A DNA stretch of 64,000 nt from Parasedimentitalea maritima (GTDB lineage Bacteria; Pseudomonadota; Alphaproteobacteria; Rhodobacterales; Rhodobacteraceae), in the NCBI RefSeq assembly GCF_005771405.1, contig NZ_VAUA01000011.1:156353-220352 (forward strand). Direction: 5' to 3'. Position numbers and translations under genes: made by a program. Below, in pieces: positions 1 to 8,239 of this stretch. Numbering within the stretch: the stretch's first letter is position 1; every line of letters begins with the position of its first letter. Below the pieces are notes generated by a model. That model saw only the letters and a program-made list of their open reading frames with translations. It ran no database searches and had not been told where the DNA came from.

Positions 1-2
1 AT

Positions 3-698
3 GAAATCTCATTCCAGGTGCGCAATATCATCGTCCAGGAATTTTCACGCGTGGTGGCCGGGTCCGGTCTTCCAGTGCTGGACATGGCGGCCAACACGGC
101 CGATCTGGGCAAGCTGGTTGCCGCGGAGATTTCCAGCACCATTAGCGAATACGGGCTGTCGATCCCTGAGCTCTACATCGAAAACATCTCGCTGCCCCCT
201 GCGGTAGAGGCGGCGATGGATAAGCGCACCCAGATGGGCATTGTCGGCGATCTGGGCCGTTACACGCAATTCTCGGCCGCCGAAGCGATGACGGCAGCAG
301 CACAAAATCCAAACGGTGGCATGGGCGCAGGTCTTGGCATGGGGATGGGTATGGGCATGGCGCAACAGATGGCAGCTGGTCAGGCCGCAGGCCCATGGGG
401 CGCCCGCCCTGCCCCCGCTGCGGCAGCACCGGCCGCGCAACCGGCACCGGCGGCTGCGCCAATTGCCCCCCCGCCGCCACCTGTGGAACATGTCTGGCAC
501 TTGGCTGAAAACGGCCAGACCACCGGACCGTTTTCCAAGGCCCGCCTAGGGCGCATGGCGGTTGAGGGCGGATTAACCCGCGAAACCCATGTCTGGACCC
601 CGGGTCAGGATGGGTGGAAACGCGCCGGTGATGTCGCCGAACTGGCACAGCTGTTCACCATCATGCCGCCGCCTCCGCCGCCTGCTCCAGGTGCTTGA
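3..698 (+). CDS. SPFH (band 7) protein with C-terminal GYF_2 domain, 5'-truncated
   Basis: The frame is open from the window edge, so the N-terminus is missing; an internal GTG at 18 is not a credible start because the frame stays open upstream. The visible part begins with the end of an SPFH/band-7 domain of the YdjL (virion-core-like) type. It continues through a Gly/Met-rich stretch and an Ala/Pro-rich linker to a GYF_2 domain of roughly 50 residues (VWHLAENGQTTGPFSKARLG), which usually binds peptides. A short Pro/Ala-rich tail ends the protein. A membrane-scaffold role is inferred from family knowledge. It leads a co-directional cluster with a secreted protein, a cytochrome b561-like protein and a zinc-ribbon protein; the next start is one base after the stop. 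Confidence 0.8.
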   Translation, partial: EISFQVRNIIVQEFSRVVAGSGLPVLDMAANTADLGKLVAAEISSTISEYGLSIPELYIENISLPPAVEAAMDKRTQMGIVGDLGRYTQFSAAEAMTAAAQNPNGGMGAGLGMGMGMGMAQQMAAGQAAGPWGARPAPAAAAPAAQPAPAAAPIAPPPPPVEHVWHLAENGQTTGPFSKARLGRMAVEGGLTRETHVWTPGQDGWKRAGDVAELAQLFTIMPPPPPPAPGA

Positions 699-699
699 T

Positions 700-1134
700 A
701 TGAAAGTTCTGGCTGCCACAATAATTGCCGCGCTTGGCCTGTCGGCTGGCGCGGCCCTTGCTGCTGATCCGGCCGAACTACGTCATAAGAAAGCCCCTAA
801 AGGCTACGAGATCATAACCTTTGACGCCCTGCAAAAACAGTTTCACAACGCAGGATCAGATACTCAAGAGTTTTCGCTTCAAGCTGGTAATGAATTCCGT
901 TTTACTTTCTTACCAGATGGGAACGTTGTATATCGCCCCATGCGCGCCCTAACCGACCTTACCGAAACCTCACGGTCATACTATCCAGCGCCCGACCTTC
1001 TGTGTATTGCGAGTACCGGGAACTGGAGCGGAATGTGCGTTAAGGTTTACAAGAATGCCGCAGGCCAACTTTATTGCACGGGTGTTTTTGGCAACCGCGC
1101 CAAATGGAAAAAGAAATGCGAGATAGGTTCCTAG
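700..1134 (+). CDS. small secreted protein of unknown function
   Basis: A 144-residue protein starting at ATG 700, one base after the upstream TGA, so the pair are probably translationally coupled. A longer frame from 589 would overlap the SPFH gene and lose the signal peptide. Residues 1-21 form a clear Sec signal (MKVLAATIIAALGLSAGAAL, cleaved after ALA), so the product should be periplasmic. The mature part has cysteines in LLCIAS, GMCVKV, LYCTGV and KKCEIG, enough for two disulfides, and ends in a basic segment. I do not recognise the family. Its place between an SPFH protein and a cytochrome b suggests an envelope role, but this is inference. Confidence 0.75.
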   Translation: MKVLAATIIAALGLSAGAALAADPAELRHKKAPKGYEIITFDALQKQFHNAGSDTQEFSLQAGNEFRFTFLPDGNVVYRPMRALTDLTETSRSYYPAPDLLCIASTGNWSGMCVKVYKNAAGQLYCTGVFGNRAKWKKKCEIGS

Positions 1135-1170
1135 CCAACCTTTCGCAGTCACTACAGGAATTACTCTACT

Positions 1171-1698
1171 ATGAACCGACGCTCCGCCGTTAAATGGATG
1201 CACTGGCTTTGCCTTGGGCTGATTGCATATTTCTATCTTGTGGAACCCGATGAAAATAAGGCCGATCCTGGATTAGGTCTGTCCACTCATGCAGGCGTTG
1301 GGCTGATCCTATCGGTAATCGTCGCCCTCTGGCTCGCCTTCTATTTGACCAAAGGCTTGATGGGTCGCCCTGGCCCGAAGCTGCCGAGCTGGGCCAAAGG
1401 GTTTCACCACCTAAGTCACAAAACCCTGCAATATGGCGTCGCGGTGGTTGTGGCCTCAGGCGCATTGGCCGGGCTTGTCGCCCCCTTTGCCATCCGCGCT
1501 TTTGGAACTGTGCCTATTAATCCGGCTTTTGGTAGCAAATGGTTGCACGAACTGGCCGAAGAGCTGCACGAGATAGTCTTTGACGGGTTGATCATCGTGA
1601 TCCTGGCCCATGCTGCATTTCATATCTGGCGGCACTATTGGCTGAAAGACAATGCTCTGCGTATCATGGTGCCACGCGTTTTGCACAAATACCTTTGA
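1171..1698 (+). CDS. cytochrome b561-like membrane protein
   Basis: A 175-residue integral membrane protein with about four hydrophobic segments (around residues 11-25, 42-62, 88-108 and 138-160). Histidines at the membrane faces fit b-type haem ligation: WMHW near residue 11, STHAG near 40, ELHEI near 136 and HAAFHIWRHY near the C-terminus. This pattern and the length match the cytochrome b561/Ni-Fe-hydrogenase-type cytochrome b superfamily, which passes electrons between the membrane quinone pool and a partner. No dedicated redox partner is adjacent, although the secreted cysteine protein upstream could be one. It sits 36 bp after that gene and 15 bp before the zinc-ribbon gene. Confidence 0.82.
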   Translation: MNRRSAVKWMHWLCLGLIAYFYLVEPDENKADPGLGLSTHAGVGLILSVIVALWLAFYLTKGLMGRPGPKLPSWAKGFHHLSHKTLQYGVAVVVASGALAGLVAPFAIRAFGTVPINPAFGSKWLHELAEELHEIVFDGLIIVILAHAAFHIWRHYWLKDNALRIMVPRVLHKYL

Positions 1699-1713
1699 GA
1701 CAAGGGATACCCT

Positions 1714-2844
1714 GTGACCACACCTCCACCTCCTCCCGCCTCACAAGACAGCCCTGCCACCCCGGATGAATCACATCGCTTTCCCTGCGAACAATGCGGC
1801 AGTGATTATCGCTATGATCCCAAGAACCAAACGCTGACCTGTGATCACTGCGGTCATACGGATCAGATCAGTGATGGGCCATGGCGGGCTACAGGCCTGC
1901 GTGAGCTGGACTTTGACACTGCGATTGCACAGCAGCTGCCCGAAGCTGAGATCGAGGTGACCCGGATTTCGGCCTGTCCCAACTGTGCAGCGCAGGTTGA
2001 GTTTGATCCCAACACCCACGCCAAGGAATGCCCGTTCTGTGCGTCACCAGTGGTGGTAGACACCGGTGAAAACCGTCACATTAAGCCGAAAGGTGTGCTG
2101 CCATTTGGGGTTGATGAGCGTAGCGCTCATAAGGACATGAGCGCTTGGCTAGGCAAGTTGTGGTTTGCCCCTAACGGCCTTAAGGAATACGCACGCAAAG
2201 GCCGCAAAATGCAGGGCATCTATGTCCCCTACTGGACTTTTGATGCGGACACCAAATCCAACTATTCTGGCCAACGCGGGACCGTATATTACGTCACCGA
2301 AACCCGGATGGTGGATGGCAAGAGCGAAAGCCACCAAGTGGCCAAAGTACGCTGGAGGCCCGCCTCGGGCCGCGTTCAGCGTTGGTTTGACGACGTGTTG
2401 GTGCTGGCCTCAAAAAGCCTGCCAAAACGATATACAGAAGCACTGGAGCCCTGGGACCTATCCGCGATGGAACCCTATCAACCGCAGTATCTGGCCGGGT
2501 TCCGGGCCGAGGCCTACGCCGTCGAGCTACAGGACGGATACACTGAAGCGCGGGACAAAATGGATCGGGTAATCGAACGTGATGTGCGGTTCGACATTGG
2601 CGGAGATCGTCAGCGGATCCATGACATCAATACCAGTGTTTCAGAGGTTACATTCAAACACGTCCTTCTTCCAGTATGGTTGGCGGCCTATAAATACCGT
2701 GGCAAAACCTATCGGTTTGTCGTCAACGGGCAATCCGGCCGCGTGCAAGGGGAACGCCCCTATTCTGCTTGGAAAATTGCGGGGGCCGTGGTTGTTGGTC
2801 TGATCATCGCTGCAGGCATCGGATATCTGGCTGCCCAGCAGTAA
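1714..2844 (+). CDS. TFIIB-type zinc-ribbon membrane-anchored protein
   Basis: A 376-residue protein with a GTG start at 1714, preceded by a purine-rich AAGGGA. After a Pro-rich N-terminus it carries two zinc ribbons: CEQCGSDY...CDHCGH near residues 25-48, and CPNCAAQ...CPFCAS near 88-110. A large uncharacterised middle domain rich in aromatic residues follows (YVPYWTFDADTKSNYSGQRG). A single transmembrane helix lies at the C-terminus (AGAVVVGLIIAAGIGYLAA). Database entries of this type are often mis-named primosomal protein N' or helicase; no helicase motif is visible. Pairing with SPFH-GYF proteins is something I recall from alphaproteobacterial genomes. The role is unknown. Confidence 0.78.
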   Translation: MTTPPPPPASQDSPATPDESHRFPCEQCGSDYRYDPKNQTLTCDHCGHTDQISDGPWRATGLRELDFDTAIAQQLPEAEIEVTRISACPNCAAQVEFDPNTHAKECPFCASPVVVDTGENRHIKPKGVLPFGVDERSAHKDMSAWLGKLWFAPNGLKEYARKGRKMQGIYVPYWTFDADTKSNYSGQRGTVYYVTETRMVDGKSESHQVAKVRWRPASGRVQRWFDDVLVLASKSLPKRYTEALEPWDLSAMEPYQPQYLAGFRAEAYAVELQDGYTEARDKMDRVIERDVRFDIGGDRQRIHDINTSVSEVTFKHVLLPVWLAAYKYRGKTYRFVVNGQSGRVQGERPYSAWKIAGAVVVGLIIAAGIGYLAAQQ

Positions 2845-2886
2845 GCTCTGACACCTTACCAACGGCGTGTGCCCAAGGAGAGACCT

Positions 2887-3561
2887 ATGCCGCCTACCCT
2901 GCCCGAGCTAAATTCGCTGTTTGCAGCGCGTCATTCCTGTCGCGCCTTTTTATCTGACCCAGTGCCGCGGACGGTGATTGAACAGATTATCGAAACTGCG
3001 CAAAAAGTGCCATCTTGGTGTAATGCGCAACCGTGGAAACTGACCGTTACCAGTGGCGCACAAACAGAATCATTGCGAGGGGAGCTGCTGCGGGCCGCCG
3101 ATGCAGGTGGCCATGCTCCGGATCTGGCTTTTCCGACTGGTTACTCGAATGAATACCAAGACCGCCGTCGCACTTGCGGTTGGGCCCTCTACGAAGCTGT
3201 TGGCGTAATGAAAGGCGACCGCGAGGGGTCAGCCCGGCAAATGCGGCAAAATTTCAGCCTGTTTGATGCGCCCCATTGCGCGATCATTTCCAGCCCGGCT
3301 GAGCTAGGCCCTTATGGTGCTATGGATTGCGGCGGCTTTGTTGCTGCATTCACTCTGGCTGCACAGGCTGCTGGTGTCGCCAGTATTCCACAAGCTGCTG
3401 TCGCTTCATTTGCGCCAATGCTGCATCAGCACCTTGGCATTGGAAAAGACCGGATCATTCTGTGCGCGATTTCATTTGGATATGGCAACCCCAACCACGC
3501 TGCAAATTCATTCAGAACCGAACGTGCTGATTTGGACGATTTCGTAGACTGGCAGGATTGA
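2887..3561 (+). CDS. nitroreductase family FMN oxidoreductase
   Basis: A 224-residue protein. ATG 2887 is preferred because AAGGAG sits six bases upstream; an in-frame GTG at 2869 would put that ribosome site inside the gene. The N-terminal FAARHSCRAFLSDPVPR is the flavin-phosphate-binding start of the nitroreductase fold. KVPSWCNAQPWKLTVTSG supplies the usual PS-x-xNxQPW-type element, and GVASIPQAAVASF with IILCAISFGY forms the C-terminal part. Members use NAD(P)H to reduce nitro compounds, quinones or enoates; the substrate here cannot be read. It precedes a regulator and a CoA-transferase in the same direction but with a 129-bp gap, so co-transcription is uncertain. Confidence 0.88.
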   Translation: MPPTLPELNSLFAARHSCRAFLSDPVPRTVIEQIIETAQKVPSWCNAQPWKLTVTSGAQTESLRGELLRAADAGGHAPDLAFPTGYSNEYQDRRRTCGWALYEAVGVMKGDREGSARQMRQNFSLFDAPHCAIISSPAELGPYGAMDCGGFVAAFTLAAQAAGVASIPQAAVASFAPMLHQHLGIGKDRIILCAISFGYGNPNHAANSFRTERADLDDFVDWQD

Positions 3562-3690
3562 GCAACAGTAGGAGCTTTTCGTGCTGTGTGGCAGCGGTCT
3601 CGGCGCTGCACCCCGTCAATCGCTCAATATATTGCGCAATCTCCATTAGCACTGCTAGTGTGGATGGGACTCGATCTGGAGATCCCAATA

Positions 3691-4272
3691 ATGGCAGATG
3701 AATTTGATGTAGGCGGACGATTGAAAGCCATTCGGCAGCAATTTGGCTTCTCTCAAAGACAATTGGCTGACAGTGCAGGCGTGCCTCACGGGCAGATATC
3801 CATGATCGAAACCAACAGAAGTAGCCCCTCAGTGGCATCTTTGCGCAAAATATTGGGCGGATTCGGCATTACAATGTCAGAGTTTTTTGAGCCAGATTCC
3901 GTTGCAACATCGCAGATCTTCTTCACACCGGGTGAACTGCGCGATCTGACGTCACTGCTGTATCAAGACGGTAAAGACACTCCGCAGAAGATTGCCATCA
4001 AGCAGGTTGGCGACGCCAAAGCGCATGGGTTGCAAATTCTTCAGGAACGCTACGAAGCTGGTGCCGATACCGGCGAGACCATGATTGAACATGATGCCAA
4101 CGAAGGTGGGATTGTTGTGTCCGGGGAAATCGAGATAACGGTTGGCGACACAATCAGTATCCTAAAGGCCGGGGACGCCTATCTGTTCAACAGCCGCGAA
4201 CCACACCGGTTCCGCAACATCTCTGACCGTGCAGCCGAAGTGATTTCAGCCTGTACGCCCCCCTATCTTTAG
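3691..4272 (+). CDS. XRE-family regulator with cupin domain
   Basis: A 193-residue DNA-binding regulator. The start at ATG 3691 follows GGAG at 3678-3681 and places the helix-turn-helix close to the N-terminus; an upstream in-frame start at 3586 would add an unrelated leader. Residues 8-62 are an HTH_3 domain (RLKAIRQQFGFSQRQLADSA). Residues about 115-190 are a cupin_2 domain (GIVVSGEIEITVGDTISIL, then FNSREPHRFRN) that probably binds a small ligand. The architecture matches PuuR/SutR-type regulators, which often control amine or amino-acid catabolism. The adjacent CoA-transferase, 18 bp downstream, is likely in the same transcript. Confidence 0.88.
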   Translation: MADEFDVGGRLKAIRQQFGFSQRQLADSAGVPHGQISMIETNRSSPSVASLRKILGGFGITMSEFFEPDSVATSQIFFTPGELRDLTSLLYQDGKDTPQKIAIKQVGDAKAHGLQILQERYEAGADTGETMIEHDANEGGIVVSGEIEITVGDTISILKAGDAYLFNSREPHRFRNISDRAAEVISACTPPYL

Positions 4273-4290
4273 ATACGCAAGGAACCCAGT

Positions 4291-5397
4291 ATGAAACCGC
4301 TTGAAGGTCTGAAGGTCGTCGAACTGGCCCGAATTCTCGCTGGCCCCTGGATAGGCCAATCCCTGGCTGATCTTGGTGCCGAGGTAATCAAAGTCGAAGC
4401 TCCGCAAGGCGACGACACCCGCACCTGGGGGCCTCCGTTCATCGAACGCGACGGAGACAAGACAGCGGCCTATTTCTATTCAGCAAACCGGGGCAAAACA
4501 TCAGTGGTTGCTGATTTCCGCACACCCGAGGGCCAGCAGACCGTACGCGACCTGATTGCCGATGCTGATATCCTGGTAGAGAATTTCAAAGTTGGTGGGC
4601 TGAAAAAATACGGGTTGGACTATGACAGCCTGTCAGAGCTCAATCCGCGTTTGGTCTACTGCTCGATCACCGGTTTTGGTCAGGATGGACCCTATGCAAA
4701 ACGAGCTGGCTACGACTTCCTTTTGCAGGGCATGTCGGGCCTGATGTCGATCACGGGGGAGCCTAATGGGCACCCGCAAAAAGTTGGTGTTGCTGTGACA
4801 GATATCGTGACAGGGCTATACGGTACGATCGGTGTTCTTGCGGCAATCGAACAACGGCACACCACGGGCAAGGGTCAGCATATCGACATGTCCCTGCTGG
4901 ACTGCGCTACGGCCATGCTGTCCAATCAAGCGATGAACTTTCTGGCCACGGGGGCTAGCCCAGAGCGCAAAGGCAATGCCCATCCCAATATTGCACCGTA
5001 TCAGGTGCTGCCGACCTCAGATGGACACATCATCATCGCCGTCGGCAATGATGGGCAGTTTCAACGGATGTGCGGAGTGCTTGATCGACCTGATCTGGCC
5101 AGTGATCCGCGCTATTCCAGTAATTCCTTGCGGGTTGAACATCGCGATGCACTGACCGCCAGCCTGGAAACGCAATTTCAAGGTTGGACCAGCGCAGAAT
5201 TGCTGGCGGCATTTGAAGCCGCAACAGTGCCCGCAGGGCCAATCAACACGATTGCCCAAACATTTGATGACCCACAAATCCAGTCACGCGGCATGGTGAT
5301 CACGCCTGAAGGTGTTCCCGGGGTGCGTGGCCCTTGGGTTTTCTCAGACGCGGAACTCGCAACAGAGAAGTCCGCCCCCATTCTGCCCAAGGATTAA
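4291..5397 (+). CDS. CaiB/BaiF family (class III) CoA-transferase
   Basis: A 368-residue protein with an AAGGAA ribosome site upstream of ATG 4291. The N-terminus (PLEGLKVVELARILAGPW) and SANRGKTSVVADFRTPEG are hallmarks of the family. GPYAKRAGYDFLLQGMSG carries the conserved aspartate that forms the aspartyl-CoA intermediate. These enzymes transfer CoA between two carboxylates, for example formyl/oxalate, carnitine/butyrobetaine or succinate/dicarboxylate. It is slightly shorter than the roughly 400-residue formyl-CoA transferase. The donor and acceptor cannot be assigned. The cupin regulator immediately upstream is the likely controller. Confidence 0.9.
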   Translation: MKPLEGLKVVELARILAGPWIGQSLADLGAEVIKVEAPQGDDTRTWGPPFIERDGDKTAAYFYSANRGKTSVVADFRTPEGQQTVRDLIADADILVENFKVGGLKKYGLDYDSLSELNPRLVYCSITGFGQDGPYAKRAGYDFLLQGMSGLMSITGEPNGHPQKVGVAVTDIVTGLYGTIGVLAAIEQRHTTGKGQHIDMSLLDCATAMLSNQAMNFLATGASPERKGNAHPNIAPYQVLPTSDGHIIIAVGNDGQFQRMCGVLDRPDLASDPRYSSNSLRVEHRDALTASLETQFQGWTSAELLAAFEAATVPAGPINTIAQTFDDPQIQSRGMVITPEGVPGVRGPWVFSDAELATEKSAPILPKD

Positions 5398-5424
5398 CAA
5401 CAAGAGGTCGGCCTTATTTCTTGA

Positions 5425-5463
5425 GGTCGGCTTCTGCCCCTTTTGGGTAGCGAGAAGCCAACC
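5425..5463 (+). terminator. hairpin downstream of CoA-transferase
   Basis: GGTCGGCTTCT at 5425-5435 pairs with AGAAGCCAACC at 5453-5463 with one mismatch, giving an 11-bp stem with a 17-base loop. There is only a weak T-rich tail, so termination efficiency is uncertain. An AGGTCGGC copy also occurs 18 bp earlier as a direct repeat. Confidence 0.5.
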
Positions 5464-5504
5464 TTCTTATTGAAATTAGCAACCTGACTTCCGATACTAA
5501 AAAG

Positions 5505-5765
5505 ATGGCAGAGCATCATAAAGAAGGTCAGCGTAAAAGGAGAGCCAATCTTGCAGGGCATCCCGAATGGATGGAGTATCCACGCACGCGTCCCAGAGCT
5601 TTGAAAGCCGGGGCTGATTACTTTTTCTCAGGCCGGATGTGCAAGAACCGGCATTATAACCTGCGAAAAGTTTTGGGGTCTCGATGTGTTGAGTGTGAAA
5701 GCGAAGCACAAGACATTAGCCCAACGCTTGCCAGCTTTATGCGTGACTGGCTGTCCGAGGTATAG
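5505..5765 (+). CDS. small protein with Cys/His motif
   Basis: An 86-residue basic protein. The segment YFFSGRMCKNRHYNLRKVLG followed by SRCVECESEA resembles the short YFTGKPCKRGH...GxCxEC element common in phage and HNH-associated hypothetical proteins. It could bind one zinc ion through Cys, His, Cys and Cys. No HNH nuclease motif follows, so this would be the motif alone. No strong ribosome site precedes ATG 5505 (only AAAAAG), which lowers confidence. It stands alone between the CoA-transferase and tRNA-Gly. A position next to a tRNA and a phage-like motif could mean a relic of an integrated element, but no integrase or attachment repeat was found. Confidence 0.5.
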   Translation: MAEHHKEGQRKRRANLAGHPEWMEYPRTRPRALKAGADYFFSGRMCKNRHYNLRKVLGSRCVECESEAQDISPTLASFMRDWLSEV

Positions 5766-5875
5766 CGCCATCCATTTTGGAATACTGTTTTCAAAAAAGT
5801 TCACCCGTATTTCCAAAAGAAGCCACAGGGTGACTTGACCTCCATTTTCCTATGAAATAAGTGGTGTTTAGTTGC

Positions 5876-5949
5876 GCGGGCGTTGTGTAATGGTAAGACC
5901 TCAGCCTTCCAAGCTGATGACACGGGTTCGATTCCCGTCGCCCGCTCCA
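5876..5949 (+). tRNA. tRNA-Gly(TCC)
   Basis: The acceptor stem GCGGGCG (5876-5882) pairs with CGCCCGC (5939-5945), followed by discriminator T and an encoded CCA. The anticodon arm TCAGC-CTTCCAA-GCTGA carries anticodon TCC. The T-arm is CGGGT-TCGATTC-CCGT, and the D-loop AATGGTA is the usual tRNA-Gly form. It is 74 nt long and decodes GGA/GGG. Confidence 0.96.
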
Positions 5950-6106
5950 ACTCCTCAATCCGCTTCATTCACACCGCAATTGAGTGTTATCTCGTGCAAC
6001 TGCGCGACAACTGGCGGCTTGACGAACTGTCATTGCGAGGCCATGAACCTAGGCCACATGCAGAGCTTTGAATGCCTGCCCGTTTTGACTGACCAGAGGA
6101 TCCGAA

Positions 6107-7906
6107 ATGGCGCGATCGCAAGTAGCACCCAATGCGAAAGAAGAGCGTGAAAGCTCTAAGAAAATCAGCGTTCTGGGGGCGCTCTGGCCATTTATGAAGC
6201 CCTACCGGTTGTTGATGCTGGCGGCAACATGTGCGCTGGTACTGACCGCCAGCCTATCGCTGACACTGCCACTGGCCGTGCGGCGGGTGGTCGATAACTT
6301 CCGGGTCTCGGATACTGAACGGCTAAATCAATATTTTTTGGCTGCACTGGGTATTGCGGCGCTGTTAGCCTTGGGCACTGGATTGCGTTATGCTTTGGTG
6401 ACCCGGTTGGGAGAGCGTGTAGTCGCTGACATTCGCATGGCTGTGTTTGATCGTGTTATCGGTATGAGCCCGGAGTTTTTTGAAAAGATCATGACCGGCG
6501 AAGTACTGAGCCGGATCACGACCGATACAACCCTAATCCAATCCGTATTGGGGTCATCCGTCTCTATTGCATTGCGCAATCTGCTTTTGTTCAGCGGCGG
6601 TCTCATACTGATGCTTTTGACCTCGGCAAAACTGGCCGGATTAGTCTTGCTGATCGTACCGGCTGTGATTGTACCCATTCTGGTTCTGGGTCGCCGTTTA
6701 CGGGTTATCAGCCGGGAAAATCAGGACTGGATTGCCGCCTCCTCTGGTAATGCAGGTGAAGCCCTAACCGCGGTTCAGACCGTCCAGGCATTTACCCATG
6801 AACGGGCCAGCAAAGCCCAGTTCGCCGAGATGACCGAGACATCTTATGATGTGTCTCAGCGTCGGATCAAGACCCGCGCATATCTGACCGTGATTGTCAT
6901 TTTTCTGGTGTTCTCGGGTATCGTTGGGGTGCTGTGGATGGGCGCCATTGACGTCCGCGCAGGCCTGATGAGCGAAGGCACTCTGATTCAGTTTGTGATC
7001 TATTCTGTTCTCGTCGCCGGTTCGGTGGCAGCACTGTCAGAGATATTCAGCGAATTGCAACGAGCCGCTGGTGCGACTGAACGGTTGATCGAGCTGTTGA
7101 ACGCCACAGACAATGTTATCGACCCTGCGTCTCCTAAGGTGCTAGCCAGCCCGGTGCGGGGCGAGATCACTTTCGATGATGTGTCTTTCCGCTATCCGGC
7201 GCGCCCCGAAACCCCAGCTTTGCAAGAAGTTTCGCTAACGGTAGCGCCGGGTGAAACCGTGGCTTTTGTTGGCCCGTCAGGGGCTGGTAAAACCACGATC
7301 ATCCAAATGATCCAACGGTTCTACGATCCCAGCAAAGGCGCTGTGACACTGGACGGGATTGCACTGACCGACCTTCAGCGGGACGAATTCCGCAGGGCCA
7401 TTTCTCTGGTGCCACAAGATCCGGTGATCTTCGCGGCCTCAGCCAGCGAAAATATCCGCTTTGGTCGACCAGAAGCCACCGATGCCGAGGTCGAAGCGGC
7501 GGCGAAAGCGGCGGCGGCCCATGATTTCATTTCAGCCCTTCCCGATGGCTATGACAGCTATGTCGGCGAGCGCGGCGTTATGCTGTCTGGTGGTCAAAAA
7601 CAGCGCATCGCAATTGCCCGCGCCATCCTGCGTGACGCTCCGGTGCTACTGCTGGACGAGGCAACCTCGGCATTAGATGCGGAAAGTGAACGTTTGGTAC
7701 AGGCTGCTGTCGATGAGCTGAGCCAGGGTCGGACCACACTGATTGTGGCACACCGTCTGGCAACGGTAAAAAAGGCCGACCGGATTGTGGTAATGGAAGA
7801 AGGCCGGATTGTTGCGACTGGCACCCATGATCAGCTGGTGGCTGAGGGTGGGTTGTACGCCCGGCTGGCACGTTTGCAGTTCACCGAAGGGCTGGCAGCG
7901 GAGTAA
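6107..7906 (+). CDS. ABC exporter, fused permease/ATPase (MsbA/ABCB type)
   Basis: A 599-residue half-transporter. Residues about 25-320 are an ABC type-1 transmembrane domain with six helices, and 345-590 are the nucleotide-binding domain. Walker A is GPSGAGKTT, the Q-loop region is SLVPQDP, the signature is LSGGQKQR, Walker B and D-loop are LLLDEATSALD, and the switch is VAHRLAT. All catalytic residues are present, so the protein should work as a homodimer exporting lipids, peptides or drugs from the inner membrane. The closest annotation style in alphaproteobacteria is ABCB-BAC or a lipid A exporter-like protein. It stands alone after the tRNA and is followed by a hairpin terminator. The substrate is not predictable. 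Confidence 0.93.
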   Translation: MARSQVAPNAKEERESSKKISVLGALWPFMKPYRLLMLAATCALVLTASLSLTLPLAVRRVVDNFRVSDTERLNQYFLAALGIAALLALGTGLRYALVTRLGERVVADIRMAVFDRVIGMSPEFFEKIMTGEVLSRITTDTTLIQSVLGSSVSIALRNLLLFSGGLILMLLTSAKLAGLVLLIVPAVIVPILVLGRRLRVISRENQDWIAASSGNAGEALTAVQTVQAFTHERASKAQFAEMTETSYDVSQRRIKTRAYLTVIVIFLVFSGIVGVLWMGAIDVRAGLMSEGTLIQFVIYSVLVAGSVAALSEIFSELQRAAGATERLIELLNATDNVIDPASPKVLASPVRGEITFDDVSFRYPARPETPALQEVSLTVAPGETVAFVGPSGAGKTTIIQMIQRFYDPSKGAVTLDGIALTDLQRDEFRRAISLVPQDPVIFAASASENIRFGRPEATDAEVEAAAKAAAAHDFISALPDGYDSYVGERGVMLSGGQKQRIAIARAILRDAPVLLLDEATSALDAESERLVQAAVDELSQGRTTLIVAHRLATVKKADRIVVMEEGRIVATGTHDQLVAEGGLYARLARLQFTEGLAAE

Positions 7907-7931
7907 GTCAACACTGCAAATTACGAATTAG

Positions 7932-7960
7932 AAGCCCTAGCCCGTTCGCCGGGGCTTTTG
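7932..7960 (+). terminator. rho-independent terminator of the ABC exporter gene
   Basis: AAGCCCT at 7932-7938 pairs with GGGGCTT at 7951-7957 (with a G-T wobble), followed by TTTTG. It lies 26 bp after the stop codon, a canonical position. Confidence 0.72.
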
Positions 7961-8239
7961 CATTTTGACCGAAGAGGAACGTGAATGTCTGGCTGCCCCC
8001 ACAGCAGCCACCAAACATCGACGAACACACTTCCTATAGGAAGCGGCAATCCATTTTTTTGGCACGCCCCTCACGTTGGCCCAGTAAACGGGCTTGCTGA
8101 TACCAAAATTGCGCAGCGTCACAACCCTAGCTAACTTAAGGTGATCCTTGCCCTTGCTTGCACCTTTGCGATTTTGACCGCATCTTGGAACAAAGCACAA
8201 AACAAGCCCGCAACAAATGGGCATCAGGGGAGACACAAC
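7961..8239. other. non-coding gap before the acyl-CoA synthetase
   Basis: Part of a 333-bp gap. Frames that cross it carry no recognisable protein motif. It must hold the promoter of the synthetase gene; the only clear element is AGGGGAG about eight bases before ATG 8240. Confidence 0.4.

Noticed and set aside
5872..6150. Open frames across the tRNA
   Set aside because: They run through the tRNA-Gly gene and the start of the ABC exporter and contain no protein motif.
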